Positions 44,062-52,772 are shown, counted from the first letter of the stretch. The stretch: DNA of 64,000 bases from Microbacterium luteolum (GCF_039533965.1 NZ_BAAAUN010000001.1:2640950-2704949); one strand, 5' to 3'. A program made the numbers and translations. The notes: generated by a model not told the origin, from the letters alone.

Positions 44062-44893
44062 GATCGCCGTCCTCGACGCGCAGGACGTGGTCGTGCGCTA
44101 CCCGGGCAACCCGCCCGTGATCGCCGTGAACGGAGTGTCGTTGAGCGTCGCCCCCGGGGAGACCGTGGCGCTCGTCGGCGAATCCGGTAGCGGCAAGTCG
44201 AGCCTCGCCCGTGCCGTCGTCGGCATCGAGAAGACCGCGGCCGGCACGGTGCTCTTCCGCGACGCACCCGTGTCGCCGCTCGGCATCCGTCGTCGCTCGA
44301 AGGCGCTGACCGGCATCCAGATGGTGTTCCAGGACCCCTCGACCTCGCTGAACCCGCGGCGTCGCGTCGGCGACCAGATCGCCGACGGCATCGCGACCGC
44401 TCGCGCGCGCGGCGCCGAGGGATCGACCGTGGCCGAGTGGCTCGAGCGCGTCGGACTTCCCGCGCAGGTGGCATCCCGGTTCCCGCATCAGTTCTCCGGC
44501 GGGCAGAAGCAGCGCATCGCGATCGCCCGTGCTCTCGCCGCGCGCCCCTCGCTGCTCGTCGCCGACGAGCCGATCTCCGCGCTCGACGCCTCGACGCAGA
44601 CGAGTGTCGCTGGCCTCATGCGCGACCTGGTGGCAGAGGCGGGTGCGGGGATGCTGTTCATCTCGCACGACCTCGCCGTGGTGCGGCGCATCGCGGACCG
44701 TACCTTCGTGATGTTCGCCGGCCGGGTGCTGGAGTCGGGGCCGACCGATCAGGTGTGGTCGGCGCCGCAGCATCCGTACACCCGCGCGCTGCTGGCCGCG
44801 ATCCCGGAGCCCGACGGCGCCGGACGCATCCCGGCAGCACCCTCGGTCGAGGATCGCGCGGTCTGGGCCGAGGTCCCGCCCGTCCTGAACTGA
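44054..44893 (+). CDS. ABC transporter ATP-binding protein, DppF type
   Basis: 279 aa. Walker A GESGSGKSS, Q-loop MVFQDPSTSLNPRRRV, signature FSGGQKQRIAIA, Walker B LLVADEPISALD and H-loop FISHD are present, as is the HPYTRALLAAIPEPD tail. The start ATG at 44054 lies six bases after GAGGGGG and overlaps the previous ATPase by 8 bp. Together the five genes make a complete importer. Confidence 0.93.
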   Translation: MSEIAVLDAQDVVVRYPGNPPVIAVNGVSLSVAPGETVALVGESGSGKSSLARAVVGIEKTAAGTVLFRDAPVSPLGIRRRSKALTGIQMVFQDPSTSLNPRRRVGDQIADGIATARARGAEGSTVAEWLERVGLPAQVASRFPHQFSGGQKQRIAIARALAARPSLLVADEPISALDASTQTSVAGLMRDLVAEAGAGMLFISHDLAVVRRIADRTFVMFAGRVLESGPTDQVWSAPQHPYTRALLAAIPEPDGAGRIPAAPSVEDRAVWAEVPPVLN

Positions 44894-44956
44894 CGCCGCG
44901 CCGCGCGTCGGTCTGATTCTGCGCGGGGCGGCACGCCACATCAGGCGATCACGTCA

Positions 44957-44989
44957 AATCAGGCCGACATCTCGAGAATCGGCCTGATT
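44957..44989 (+). terminator. hairpin after the peptide transporter operon
   Basis: AATCAGGCCGA (44957-44967) pairs perfectly with TCGGCCTGATT (44979-44989) around an 11-nt loop containing CTCGAG. It lies 64 bp after the last transporter gene. Three CTGATTC(C/T)GCGCG copies (44913, 44984, 45002) surround it. Confidence 0.55.
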
Positions 44990-45051
44990 CCGCGCGTCTG
45001 CCTGATTCCGCGCGCCGACGGCGGCGTGCCGCCCTCGCCTCGACGTCGGCC

Positions 45052-45057
45052 TAGGCT
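45052..45057 (+). promoter_or_regulatory. -10 element before upstream ORF at 45066
   Basis: TAGGCT, then eight bases, then GTG at 45066. Confidence 0.4.
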
Positions 45058-45065
45058 GACGGCGC

Positions 45066-45104
45066 GTGAACCCGATCGCGCGGGCCGAGGAATATCTAAC
45101 GTGA
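45066..45104 (+). CDS. 12-codon upstream ORF overlapping the sigma factor start
   Basis: GTG at 45066 encodes MNPIARAEEYLT. Its TGA (45102-45104) overlaps the sigma factor GTG (45101-45103) in a GTGA junction. The SD-like GAGGA for the sigma gene is inside it. It could set sigma factor synthesis by coupled translation. Confidence 0.4.
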   Translation: MNPIARAEEYLT

Positions 45105-45694
45105 CTACTGATAGCGAGATCGTCCGGCGATCGAGACACGAGGCGGCCGCGTTCGGCGAGCTGTTCGAGAGGCACGCCCGCGCGGTGGCGGGCTTCGCCT
45201 CTCGACGGGTCGGAGCGGATGTCGCGGAAGACGTGCTGAGCGAGACGTTCCTCGTGGCGTTCCGCCGGCGCGCGAGCTTCGATCTCCGCGTCGATTCCGC
45301 ACGCCCGTGGCTGCTCGGCATCGCGACCCGGGTCATCCACCGCCACCGCGCGAGCGAGGCCAAGCAGCTGCGAAGCCTGCTCGCGCAGCAACCGGAGCGA
45401 GCGCTCCCGGACGACTCCGACGGCCTGTCGGATCGTCTCGACGCGAGTGCGTCTCTCCGGGAGCTGGCTCCTCGGGTCGCGGCACTGGCGAAGAAGGACC
45501 GCGACACGCTCTTCCTCTTCGCATGGGGGGATCTGAGCTATGAGGAGACGGCGCAGGCTCTCGGTGTTCCGGTGGGAACCGTGAAGTCACGCCTCAACCG
45601 CGTTCGCCGGCTGCTCGCGCCGGCGAACGCTGGTCACAAGACATCAACCAACGCATTGCAGTCATCGGAGGTCGAATATGGACATCTTGGATAG
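45101..45694 (+). CDS. ECF-type RNA polymerase sigma factor
   Basis: 197 aa. Region 2 reads FGELFERHARAVAGFASRRVGADVAEDVLSETFLVAF, and region 4 has LFAWGDLSYEETAQALGVPVGTVKSRLNRVRRLL. The spacing is normal for ECF sigma factors. The partner gene downstream overlaps by 17 bp. I chose GTG at 45101; longer in-frame starts lie upstream of the likely transcription start. Confidence 0.93.
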   Translation: MTTDSEIVRRSRHEAAAFGELFERHARAVAGFASRRVGADVAEDVLSETFLVAFRRRASFDLRVDSARPWLLGIATRVIHRHRASEAKQLRSLLAQQPERALPDDSDGLSDRLDASASLRELAPRVAALAKKDRDTLFLFAWGDLSYEETAQALGVPVGTVKSRLNRVRRLLAPANAGHKTSTNALQSSEVEYGHLG

Positions 45695-46802
45695 CGTTCG
45701 CGAACTCGGAGTGGAAGACCCCTCCGCCGGCATCATCGGTGCGCGGAACTCGCTTCATCGGGCGATGGCCGGCGAGGGGCGACGGCGACGTCGCCGCGGT
45801 CTCGGAATCGCATTCGGCACAGCAGGTGGTGTCGTCGGCGTCTCCGCGGTGGCCGCGGTCGTGGCGGGCACGTTCACCGTCGGCGCTGTCGTCGCGCCGC
45901 CGGCCTCGGCTGCCGAGACGATCGTCCTGAGTGCCGCCGCACAGCTCCAGGCGTCCGAGATACCGGCCGGCAAGTACCTGAAGACGACCGAGACGTTCGA
46001 GCAGGTCATGGGGTTCCACGGGCCGACGGAGGCAGAACCCTTCTCCTATGTGCTGCAGGACGCGACCGGCGTTCTGACGACGAGGTGGATCACGTCGACG
46101 TTTCTCTCATCCGACGCCGAGGCCCCGCCGATCCTGGAGATGAGCGACTACCAGCCGGTCGAGGCGAACGGCGACGTGCAGGCCGTCGAGGACGCGTGGA
46201 ACTCCTACTACGGCTCGACCTACGGGCACTGGGATGACGTCATCGAAGCTCCGCGCCCGCCGGTGGTGTTCCAGATGGATGGTGTCGCGCACGCGCGTCT
46301 GTGGAGCAAGGATCTCGAGGAGACGCGGCCGATCGACGATCCGGACGACTCTCGAATCGACGACTGGGGCGCGTTCGCGACCGAGCCGCAGGAGTTCCTC
46401 GACGACGTCCTGGCCGAGTTCCCCGCCGGGACGACGAAGGAGCAGGCCATCGCCGTGGTCTTCGAGAGCCTGGTCACCGGCGACATCGCCACCGCTTCCG
46501 CTGCGTACCGCGCGGTGCTCCTCGGCGTGATCGCCCTCGCGGACGGCCTGCACATCGAGTCGGTCGAGGGAACCGTCACCACTGTTCGCCTCGATGACGA
46601 CCGGGCGATGCGTCGGCTCGTCTTCGACACGGAGACCGATCAGCTGCTGGAGGTCTCTCAGCATCTGACCGAGGCGTACGACGCCGGCCAGGACGTGCCG
46701 GTCGGCACCAGCCCGCTCGTCGAGGACGGCGCACCGACGACCATCCGACGCTTCACGCACGAGATCGTCGACGCGCCGCCGGCGATCAACAGCGAAGGCT
46801 GA
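45678..46802 (+). CDS. CU044_5270 family membrane-anchored protein
   Basis: 374 aa. A short cytoplasmic head (MDILDSVRELGVEDPSAGI) and a basic stretch RRRRRR precede one membrane helix (residues about 45-70). The extracytoplasmic beta-rich domain carries TTETFEQVMG, RWITSTFLSS and the ending TIRRFTHEIVDAP. Such proteins are habitually encoded directly after ECF sigma genes in Actinobacteria and may act as sensors or anti-sigma factors, though an HX3CX2C zinc motif is absent. ATG at 45678 has GGAGGT. Confidence 0.82.
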   Translation: MDILDSVRELGVEDPSAGIIGARNSLHRAMAGEGRRRRRRGLGIAFGTAGGVVGVSAVAAVVAGTFTVGAVVAPPASAAETIVLSAAAQLQASEIPAGKYLKTTETFEQVMGFHGPTEAEPFSYVLQDATGVLTTRWITSTFLSSDAEAPPILEMSDYQPVEANGDVQAVEDAWNSYYGSTYGHWDDVIEAPRPPVVFQMDGVAHARLWSKDLEETRPIDDPDDSRIDDWGAFATEPQEFLDDVLAEFPAGTTKEQAIAVVFESLVTGDIATASAAYRAVLLGVIALADGLHIESVEGTVTTVRLDDDRAMRRLVFDTETDQLLEVSQHLTEAYDAGQDVPVGTSPLVEDGAPTTIRRFTHEIVDAPPAINSEG

Positions 46803-46873
46803 CTGCTGCGCCGTGTCCGGTCCGCGCGACGGGCCGGGCACGGGTGCGCTGCCCCATCGCGTGCCCGGAGACG

Positions 46874-46912
46874 ACGGCGGGCCGAGGCATCAGCCCCGGC
46901 CCGCCGTGTTCT
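46874..46912. terminator. bidirectional terminator
   Basis: ACGGCGGGCCG (46874-46884) pairs with CGGCCCGCCGT (46897-46907). The plus side continues gttctt. It lies between the convergent CU044_5270 and lipoprotein genes. Confidence 0.65.
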
Positions 46913-46923
46913 TCAGCTCTGGA

Positions 46924-47628
46924 TCAGAGCGGTGCGACGATGTCCTGCTTGACGTCCCACTCGGTGACCTCGAAGACCGACTCCAGGGGCTGACCGTTCA
47001 TGTCGGCTGTGCTGGTCATCGCGAGAGGAACGTAGTCCGCGGTGACCTCGTAGACGGTCTCCATGGAGATCCCCTCCTGCTCGATGGTTCCGCTGAGCAG
47101 GAAGACCTTCTGGCCGAGACGCGTGCCGGTGCCGGTGACGGTGTAGTCACCCGTCAGCGCCGTGGCCATCGCGGTGGGGTCCATGGCCGTAGCCGATGCG
47201 GCGCCGGTGCTGAGGCCGGCGATGATCGGGTCGGTGGAGTTCGGGTCGGCGACCTGCCACTCGCTCGTCGCCGTCTTGACCCAGCTCTCGTCGCCGATCT
47301 TGATGACCGATCCCATGGGGGTCGTGAGCTCGACGGCTTCGTCAGCCGGGCTGTGCCGCGTGGTCGTCGTCATGTCCATGATCGACATCGACGCGGCGTA
47401 GCCGGCCGTGTCCTCAGCAGCGACGCTGACGCATCCACCGAGCGTGGCGCCGTCGATCGTCGCGCCTTCCTTCAGCTCGGGGCAGTCGGAGGCCGGGGCT
47501 TCGGCTTCCTGCGATGCGCCGGCGCTGGGCTTCGCGTCGGCGGGCTTGTCGGAGCCTCCGGCCGCGCAGCCGGTGAGCAGGACCGAGGCGGCGAGAATCA
47601 CGCCGACCCCGAATTTGTTGACGCGCAT
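46924..47628 (-). CDS. lipoprotein (LppX/LprG-like)
   Basis: 234 aa. The lipobox LLTGC is at residues about 17-21, followed by an Ala/Pro/Asp-rich linker. The rest is a beta-rich domain (VELTTPMGSVIKIGDESWVK, YTVTGTGTRLGQKVFLLSG, SMETVYEVTADYVPLAMTST). This pattern of a lipid-anchored half-barrel resembles LppX/LprG-type lipoproteins; the assignment is tentative. ATG at 47628 has AAGGGGGG. Confidence 0.75.
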   Translation of the reverse strand: MRVNKFGVGVILAASVLLTGCAAGGSDKPADAKPSAGASQEAEAPASDCPELKEGATIDGATLGGCVSVAAEDTAGYAASMSIMDMTTTTRHSPADEAVELTTPMGSVIKIGDESWVKTATSEWQVADPNSTDPIIAGLSTGAASATAMDPTAMATALTGDYTVTGTGTRLGQKVFLLSGTIEQEGISMETVYEVTADYVPLAMTSTADMNGQPLESVFEVTEWDVKQDIVAPL

Positions 47629-47775
47629 GGCGTCCCCCCTTCGGTCGTATGCCCCGATGACGGTCATCGAGGCACGGCTTCCAGCATGCCAAATTTTTCG
47701 AGCCGTCTCGCACACCGAGGTCGGGCACAGCTCCCCATGGCGGTCATGTGGATGCAAGAGGGTGAGTCGGGTCGA

Positions 47776-47794
47776 TAAGCTTAGCCAACCCTTA
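47776..47794. promoter_or_regulatory. DtxR/IdeR-type iron box
   Basis: TAAGCTTAGCCAACCCTTA matches 14 of 19 positions of the DtxR/IdeR consensus TTAGGTTAGCCTAACCTAA, including the central TTAGCC. It lies 21 bp upstream of the siderophore-binding protein start, where binding of the Fe-loaded repressor would block transcription. Confidence 0.75.
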
Positions 47795-47814
47795 CTTCGA
47801 CGAACAGGTTCGCC

Positions 47815-48858
47815 ATGTCCTTCCCACGCTCGAAGGCCCTCACCGCCTTCCTCGCCCTGGCCGTCGCCGCGGCGGCCCTCACCGCCTGCGCGCCCGCCAC
47901 CGAGAACGGCGAGGGCGCAGCGCCCGCCGCCGACGACGGTGCATTCCCCGTCACGGTCGAGCACGCCTACGGCGAGACCGAGATCTCCGAGCAGCCGCAG
48001 CGGGTCGTCACGGTCGGCTATACGGAGCGGGACACGCTCTGGGCCCTGGGCATCGAGCCCGTCGGTGTCACCGAGTGGTACGGCGGCTACGACTTCGCGT
48101 CGTGGCCGTGGGCGGACGAAGCCCGCGGCGACTCCGAGCCCGAGGTGCTCGGCACGAGCGACGGCCTCGACTTCGAGGCGATCGCCCTGCTCGACCCCGA
48201 CCTGATCATCGGCACCAACGCGGGCATGACGGAAGAGGACTTCGACCGTCTGTCCGACATCGCGCCGACCATCGCCCACTCGGGCGACTACTCGATGTAC
48301 TTCGAGCCGTGGGACGTGCAGACGCTGCAGATCGGCAAGGCCGTCGGCCGCACGGAAGACGCCCAGAAGCTCGTCGACGACATCGACGCGCAGTTCGCCG
48401 AAGCCGCCGAAGCGCACCCCGAGTTCGCGGGCGCATCCGTCGTGTTCCTGCAGAACGCGATCTACGACGGCGCGGCGATCGCCTATCAGGACGGGCTCAG
48501 CACCGACTTCCTCACCGACCTCGGCTTCTCGATCCCCTCGGAGATCGACGCGTACGCGCCGGAGGACGAGTCCGGCGGCCAGGCGTACATCCCGGTGGAG
48601 AACCTCGACGTGCTGAACGCGGCCGACGTCCTCATCTGGGGCACCGAGTCCGACGACGACATCACCGCCCTCGAGGGCGAGCCCTTCGTCGCGGCCATCG
48701 AGGCGATGAAGCGCGGTTCCGTGGTCTACACCGACGGCGTGACGGCCGGTGCGATCTACTTCACCTCGCCGCTGAGCCTCCCGTACGTGATCGACGCCCT
48801 CGTCCCTGCGCTCGCAGACGCCATCGCGGGGAACGGTCCCGCGCGCACCGCGGAGTGA
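47815..48858 (+). CDS. iron-siderophore ABC transporter substrate-binding lipoprotein
   Basis: 347 aa. The lipobox LTAC is near residues 21-24. The family signature PQRVVTVGYTERDTLWALGIEPVGV and the motif LDPDLIIGTNAG mark the FecB/FepB clan (Peripla_BP_2). It binds a ferric siderophore outside the membrane. ATG at 47815 has only a weak SD. The upstream iron box supports Fe repression. GTGA overlap joins it to the permeases. Confidence 0.93.
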   Translation: MSFPRSKALTAFLALAVAAAALTACAPATENGEGAAPAADDGAFPVTVEHAYGETEISEQPQRVVTVGYTERDTLWALGIEPVGVTEWYGGYDFASWPWADEARGDSEPEVLGTSDGLDFEAIALLDPDLIIGTNAGMTEEDFDRLSDIAPTIAHSGDYSMYFEPWDVQTLQIGKAVGRTEDAQKLVDDIDAQFAEAAEAHPEFAGASVVFLQNAIYDGAAIAYQDGLSTDFLTDLGFSIPSEIDAYAPEDESGGQAYIPVENLDVLNAADVLIWGTESDDDITALEGEPFVAAIEAMKRGSVVYTDGVTAGAIYFTSPLSLPYVIDALVPALADAIAGNGPARTAE

Positions 48859-49886
48859 CCTCCCTCGCACGCACACGACGCGATCCGTCCCGGTCATCCG
48901 CCGGGCGGGTCGCGCTCGTCGTCGTGCTCGCCGCCGTCGCGCTCGTCGTGGCGGCAGGCATCGGCCTCACCGTCGGCACGAAGCTCGTCGGCATCGACAG
49001 CGTGATCGACGCGATCGTGCGCTTCGACGGCAGCGACCTGCAGCTCGTGGTGCGCGAGTCGCGTATCCCGCGCACGGTCTTCGGCCTCCTCGTCGGCCTC
49101 TCTCTCGGGGCCGCGGGCGCCGTGATGCAGGGCCTCACCCGCAACGCGCTCGCCGATCCCGGCATCCTCGGAGTCAACGCCGGCGCCTCGGTGGCGGTGG
49201 CCGTCGCGGTCGCGGCCCTCGGGATCCACGACTTCCCGGCCCTCATGGCCGCAGCGCTCACCGGAGCGCTCGTCGCCACGATCGGGGTCGTGCTGCTGGG
49301 ATCCGCAGGCGGCGGCAGCCCGGTGACGCTCGTGCTGGCGGGTGTCGCCCTCGCGGCCGTGCTCGGCGGCCTGACCACGGCGCTCGTGCTCCTCAACCCG
49401 CACGCCTTCCTGCAGATGCGCAGCTGGGAATCGGGCGCACTCGCGGGGCGCGACCTGTCGATCCTCACGGTCGCCGGTCCGACGATCGCCGTGGGCCTGG
49501 TGCTCGCCTTCGCGATCACGCGGAGCCTCGACGTGCTCGCCCTCGGCGACGATACGGCCGCGGCACTCGGGGTGCGGATCGGACCGCTGCGCACCGGCGC
49601 GGTGGCATCCGTGACACTGCTGGCCGGAACCGCGACCGCCGTGGCCGGCCCCGTCGCCTTCCTCGGACTCGCCGCACCCCACATCGCCCGTGGGATCGTC
49701 GGCTCCTCGCAGAAGGCGATCGTGCCGCTCGCGGCCGTGATCGGCGCGATCGTCGTGGTGCTCGGCGACGTCGTCGGCAGGGTCGTCATCGCGCCGCAGG
49801 AGGTGCCGGTGGGTATCGTCATGGCCTTCGTCGCCGCGCCGTTCCTGATCTGGATCGGCCGCCGCCGGAATCCGGTGCAGCTGTGA
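48855..49886 (+). CDS. FecCD family iron-siderophore permease
   Basis: 343 aa, about nine to ten helices. Signatures include VRESRIPRTVFGLLVGLSLGAAGAVMQGLTRNALADPGILGVNAGAS and VAFLGLAAPHIARGIVG, both diagnostic of FecCD/BtuC permeases. GTG at 48855 overlaps the preceding stop. Confidence 0.93.
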   Translation: MTSLARTRRDPSRSSAGRVALVVVLAAVALVVAAGIGLTVGTKLVGIDSVIDAIVRFDGSDLQLVVRESRIPRTVFGLLVGLSLGAAGAVMQGLTRNALADPGILGVNAGASVAVAVAVAALGIHDFPALMAAALTGALVATIGVVLLGSAGGGSPVTLVLAGVALAAVLGGLTTALVLLNPHAFLQMRSWESGALAGRDLSILTVAGPTIAVGLVLAFAITRSLDVLALGDDTAAALGVRIGPLRTGAVASVTLLAGTATAVAGPVAFLGLAAPHIARGIVGSSQKAIVPLAAVIGAIVVVLGDVVGRVVIAPQEVPVGIVMAFVAAPFLIWIGRRRNPVQL

Positions 49887-50911
49887 ACGCCGCGCCGCGG
49901 TCCGGCATCCGTCGCCTGCGTCGCCCGCTCGATCGCCGAGCGCGCTGGGCGATGGGGATCCTCGTGGTCGCCGTACTGGCCGCGTTCCTCGCGAGCCTGT
50001 CGATCGGGGACCGCCTGATCTCGCCGATCCGCGTCGTCGAGGCGCTGTTCGAGACTCAGGGCGGTGTGCGCATGGTCGTCGTCGACTGGCGACTGCCGCG
50101 CGCCCTCGCCGCCCTCTTCTTCGGCGCCGCCCTCGCCCTGTCGGGCACGGTTTTCCAGACGATCACCCGCAACCCGCTGGGCAGTCCCGACGTGATCGGG
50201 CTCACCACCGGCGCCTACACCGGTGCCCTGATCGTCATGACGACCGGCGGCTCGTCCGGCGTCGCCGTGTCGATCGCCGCGATCCTCGGCGGCTTCGCGA
50301 CGGCGGCACTGGTCGCCGCCCTCGTCGCCGGCAGAGGCGCCCTCGGCTACCGCATCGTCATCGTCGGCATCGGGGTGAGCGCGGTGCTCGCCGCCGTGAA
50401 CGCGTGGATGCTGCTGCGCGCCAGGCTCGAGGTCGCCGTCTCGGCGTCCATCTGGGGTGCGGGATCGCTCAACGGCGTCGGATGGCAGCAGGCGCTCCTC
50501 CCGATCGTGATCGTCTCGGTGCTGATCGTGCTCCTCGCCCTGTCGCGACGCGGCCTCTGGCTGATCGAGCTGGGCGACGACATCGGCACGAGTCTCGGCG
50601 GACGGATCAACCTGACGAAGGCGGGACTGGTCGCCATCGCCGTCGGACTCTGCGCCGTCGTCACGGCCGCGATCGGACCCATCGCCTTCGTCGCGCTCGC
50701 CGCACCGCACCTGGCGAAGCTCATCGTGAAGAACGGTCCGCTCCATCTCGTGGCCACGGCGCTCACGGGAGCCGTGCTGCTGTCGGCGGCCGACATCATC
50801 GGGCAGAACGCCATCCCCGGACATGCGCTCCCGGTCGGCGTCGTCACGCTCGTGCTCGGCGGCGTGTATCTGATCTTCCTGGTGGTGCGCACGGCCCGAC
50901 AGCGCTTCTGA
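49883..50911 (+). CDS. FecCD family iron-siderophore permease
   Basis: 342 aa. Signatures VVDWRLPRALAALFFGAALALSGTVFQTITRNPLGSPDVIGLTTGA and IGPIAFVALAAPHLAKLIVK identify the second half of a FecC/FecD pair. GTG at 49883 overlaps the first permease by 4 bp. No ATP-binding subunit gene follows; rpsF is next. Confidence 0.93.
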   Translation: MNAAPRSGIRRLRRPLDRRARWAMGILVVAVLAAFLASLSIGDRLISPIRVVEALFETQGGVRMVVVDWRLPRALAALFFGAALALSGTVFQTITRNPLGSPDVIGLTTGAYTGALIVMTTGGSSGVAVSIAAILGGFATAALVAALVAGRGALGYRIVIVGIGVSAVLAAVNAWMLLRARLEVAVSASIWGAGSLNGVGWQQALLPIVIVSVLIVLLALSRRGLWLIELGDDIGTSLGGRINLTKAGLVAIAVGLCAVVTAAIGPIAFVALAAPHLAKLIVKNGPLHLVATALTGAVLLSAADIIGQNAIPGHALPVGVVTLVLGGVYLIFLVVRTARQRF

Positions 50912-50966
50912 GGTCGCTCGGTTCTCCCACCCGGGGCACGCGTTCGCGGCCTGCGCGGAACTCCGC

Positions 50967-50972
50967 TAGACT
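50967..50972 (+). promoter_or_regulatory. -10 of the rpsF operon
   Basis: TAGACT, 95 bp upstream of the rpsF start. It gives a leader of about 85-90 nt that includes the 51012-51059 structure. No strong -35 is visible. Confidence 0.45.
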
Positions 50973-51011
50973 GACGAGGTTGTCTGCCTTCTGGCGGACA
51001 CGTTCACACAC

Positions 51012-51059
51012 CCTCCTGCTTCCGCGAGATACGCGGAAGCCGTTCTAGTCCGAAGGAGG
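51012..51059 (+). promoter_or_regulatory. S6:S18-type autoregulatory leader hairpin
   Basis: CCTCCT (51012-51017) can pair with AGGAGG (51054-51059), which is the rpsF Shine-Dalgarno. Inside, GCTTCCGC (51018-51025) pairs with GCGGAAGC (51033-51040). The 13-nt asymmetric bulge that follows contains CCG (51050-51052). This layout, with a CCG in the loop beside two stems, matches the mRNA motif bound by the S6:S18 complex in many bacteria. Confidence 0.6.
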
Positions 51060-51066
51060 TGGGTAA

Positions 51067-51435
51067 GTGACGCACCAGTACGAACTCATGGTCATTCTGA
51101 CCCCCGAGATCGACGAGCGCCAGGTCGCACCTACGCTCGACAAGTTCCTGAAGGTCATCACCAACGATGGTGGCTCGATCGACAAGGTCGACATCTGGGG
51201 TAAGCGCCGTCTGGCTTACGAGATCCAGAAGAAGAACGAGGGCATCTACGCCGTCGTCAACTTCACCGCTACCAGCGAGGCCACGCAGGAGCTCGACCGT
51301 CAGCTGAAGCTGAACGAGCAGATCATGCGCACCAAGGTCCTCCGTTCGGAAGAGGCTCAGGCGATGGTCGCATTCGAGGCCAAGCGCACCGAAGAGAAGG
51401 CTGCCCGCAAGGCCGCCAAGGCTGCGAAGGCCTAA
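51067..51435 (+). CDS. rpsF: 30S ribosomal protein S6
   Basis: 122 aa. The start [52 protein letters not shown] is characteristic of S6, and the Lys/Ala-rich C-terminal extension is usual in actinobacteria. It binds 16S rRNA with S18. GTG at 51067 follows GAAGGAGG. It heads rpsF-ssb-rpsR-rplI. Confidence 0.98.
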   Translation: MTHQYELMVILTPEIDERQVAPTLDKFLKVITNDGGSIDKVDIWGKRRLAYEIQKKNEGIYAVVNFTATSEATQELDRQLKLNEQIMRTKVLRSEEAQAMVAFEAKRTEEKAARKAAKAAKA

Positions 51436-51440
51436 GCGCC

Positions 51441-51962
51441 ATGGCCGGCGAAACCGTCATCACCGTGGTGGGAAACCTCACGGCCGACCCCGAGCTGCGC
51501 TACACGCAGAACGGGCTGCCGGTGGCGAACTTCACCATCGCGTCGACGCCTCGGAACTTCGACCGTGCCGCGAACGAGTGGAAGGACGGCGATGCGCTGT
51601 TCCTCCGCGCGTCCGTGTGGCGCGAGTTCGCCGAGCACGTGGCGGGTTCGCTGACGAAGGGCATGCGCGTCATCGCGCAGGGCCGTCTGCGTCAGCGCTC
51701 CTACCAGGACCGCGAGGGCAACCAGCGCACCGCGATCGAGCTGGAGGTCGACGAGATCGGCCCCTCGCTCCGGTACGCGACCGCGCAGGTCACCCGTGCG
51801 GCGTCGACCGGCGGTGCCGGCGGTGCCGGTGGTCCCGGCGGCGGTCAGTCCCGTCCCGCGCAGCAGCAGGTGTCGGAGGAGCCGTGGTCCACGCCCGGCT
51901 CGTCGACCAGCGCGGATGCCTGGAGCACTCCGGGCAGCTTCGGCGACGACACCCCCTTCTAA
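51441..51962 (+). CDS. ssb: single-stranded DNA-binding protein
   Basis: 173 aa. The N-terminal OB-fold ([30 protein letters not shown]) and the C-terminal Gly/Ser/Gln-rich linker ending in the acidic tip DDTPF (partner-binding) are intact. It coats ssDNA in replication and repair. It starts 5 bp after the rpsF stop. Confidence 0.97.
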   Translation: MAGETVITVVGNLTADPELRYTQNGLPVANFTIASTPRNFDRAANEWKDGDALFLRASVWREFAEHVAGSLTKGMRVIAQGRLRQRSYQDREGNQRTAIELEVDEIGPSLRYATAQVTRAASTGGAGGAGGPGGGQSRPAQQQVSEEPWSTPGSSTSADAWSTPGSFGDDTPF

Positions 51963-51986
51963 ACTCAACTCCCGCGGTCTGAGCCC

Positions 51987-52018
51987 GGGACCCTTGGGTC
52001 CCTGAGCTTGTCGAAGGG
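51987..52018. repeat. dispersed element GGGTCCCTGAGCTTGTCGAAGG in the ssb-rpsR gap
   Basis: A small hairpin GGGACCC-tt-GGGTCCC runs into CTGAGCTTGTCGAAGGG. The latter is identical to 52779-52795 and related to the inverted repeat at 33924-33972. Confidence 0.6.
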
Positions 52019-52041
52019 CCGCTCATCATTAAGGAAAACCA

Positions 52042-52296
52042 ATGGCTGGAAAGTCGAGCGGCGACCGCCGCAAGCCGCGGAAGGGTGGCAAGCCCACCGC
52101 TCCCGCGAAGTCCATCCGGGTCGGTGTCATCGATTACAAGGATGTCGCCACCCTCCGCAAGTTCGTCTCGGAGCGCGGCAAGATCCGCGCCCGTCGTATC
52201 ACCGGTGTCTCGGTGCAGGAGCAGCGTCTGATCGCCACGGCGATCAAGAACGCGCGCGAAATGGCGCTCCTGCCCTACGCTGGCGCCGGCCGGTAA
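52042..52296 (+). CDS. rpsR: 30S ribosomal protein S18 (Cys-free form)
   Basis: 84 aa. The core [56 protein letters not shown] is complete. No cysteines are present, so this is the zinc-independent type. A Lys/Gly-rich N-terminal extension is usual. ATG at 52042 has AAGGAAAA. Confidence 0.98.
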   Translation: MAGKSSGDRRKPRKGGKPTAPAKSIRVGVIDYKDVATLRKFVSERGKIRARRITGVSVQEQRLIATAIKNAREMALLPYAGAGR

Positions 52297-52307
52297 GGGG
52301 TATCGAG

Positions 52308-52760
52308 ATGGCAAAGCTGATTCTCACGAACGAGGTCGCCGGGCTGGGTAGCGCGGGAGACGTCGTCGAGGTCAAGAACGGGTACGCCCGTAACTTCCTC
52401 ATCCCGCAGGGCTTCGCTACGGCGTGGACCCGCGGTGGCGAAAAGCAGGTCGCTTCGATCCAGGCCGCGCGTCAGGCACGCGCGATCCACGATCGTGACG
52501 ACGCTGTTGCACTGAAGAACGCTCTCGAGGGCACCAAGGTCCGTCTCGCCGTCAAGGCGGGCGCGTCCGGTCGCCTCTTCGGTTCGGTCAAGACCGAGCA
52601 CGTCGCCGACGCTGTCGCGGCTGCCGGTATCGGTGCGATCGACAAGCGCAAGGTGCACATCACCTCGCCGATCAAGTCGACGGGTGACCACGAGGCCACC
52701 GTTCGTCTGCACGACGACGTGACCGCGGTCATCACGCTGCAGGTCGTCGCCGCCAAGTAA
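52308..52760 (+). CDS. rplI: 50S ribosomal protein L9
   Basis: 150 aa. N-terminal rRNA-binding domain ([34 protein letters not shown]) and C-terminal domain ([22 protein letters not shown] segment [13 protein letters not shown]) are typical. It starts 11 bp after rpsR and ends the ribosomal operon. Confidence 0.98.
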   Translation: MAKLILTNEVAGLGSAGDVVEVKNGYARNFLIPQGFATAWTRGGEKQVASIQAARQARAIHDRDDAVALKNALEGTKVRLAVKAGASGRLFGSVKTEHVADAVAAAGIGAIDKRKVHITSPIKSTGDHEATVRLHDDVTAVITLQVVAAK

Positions 52761-52772
52761 TTCCCCTCGGTG

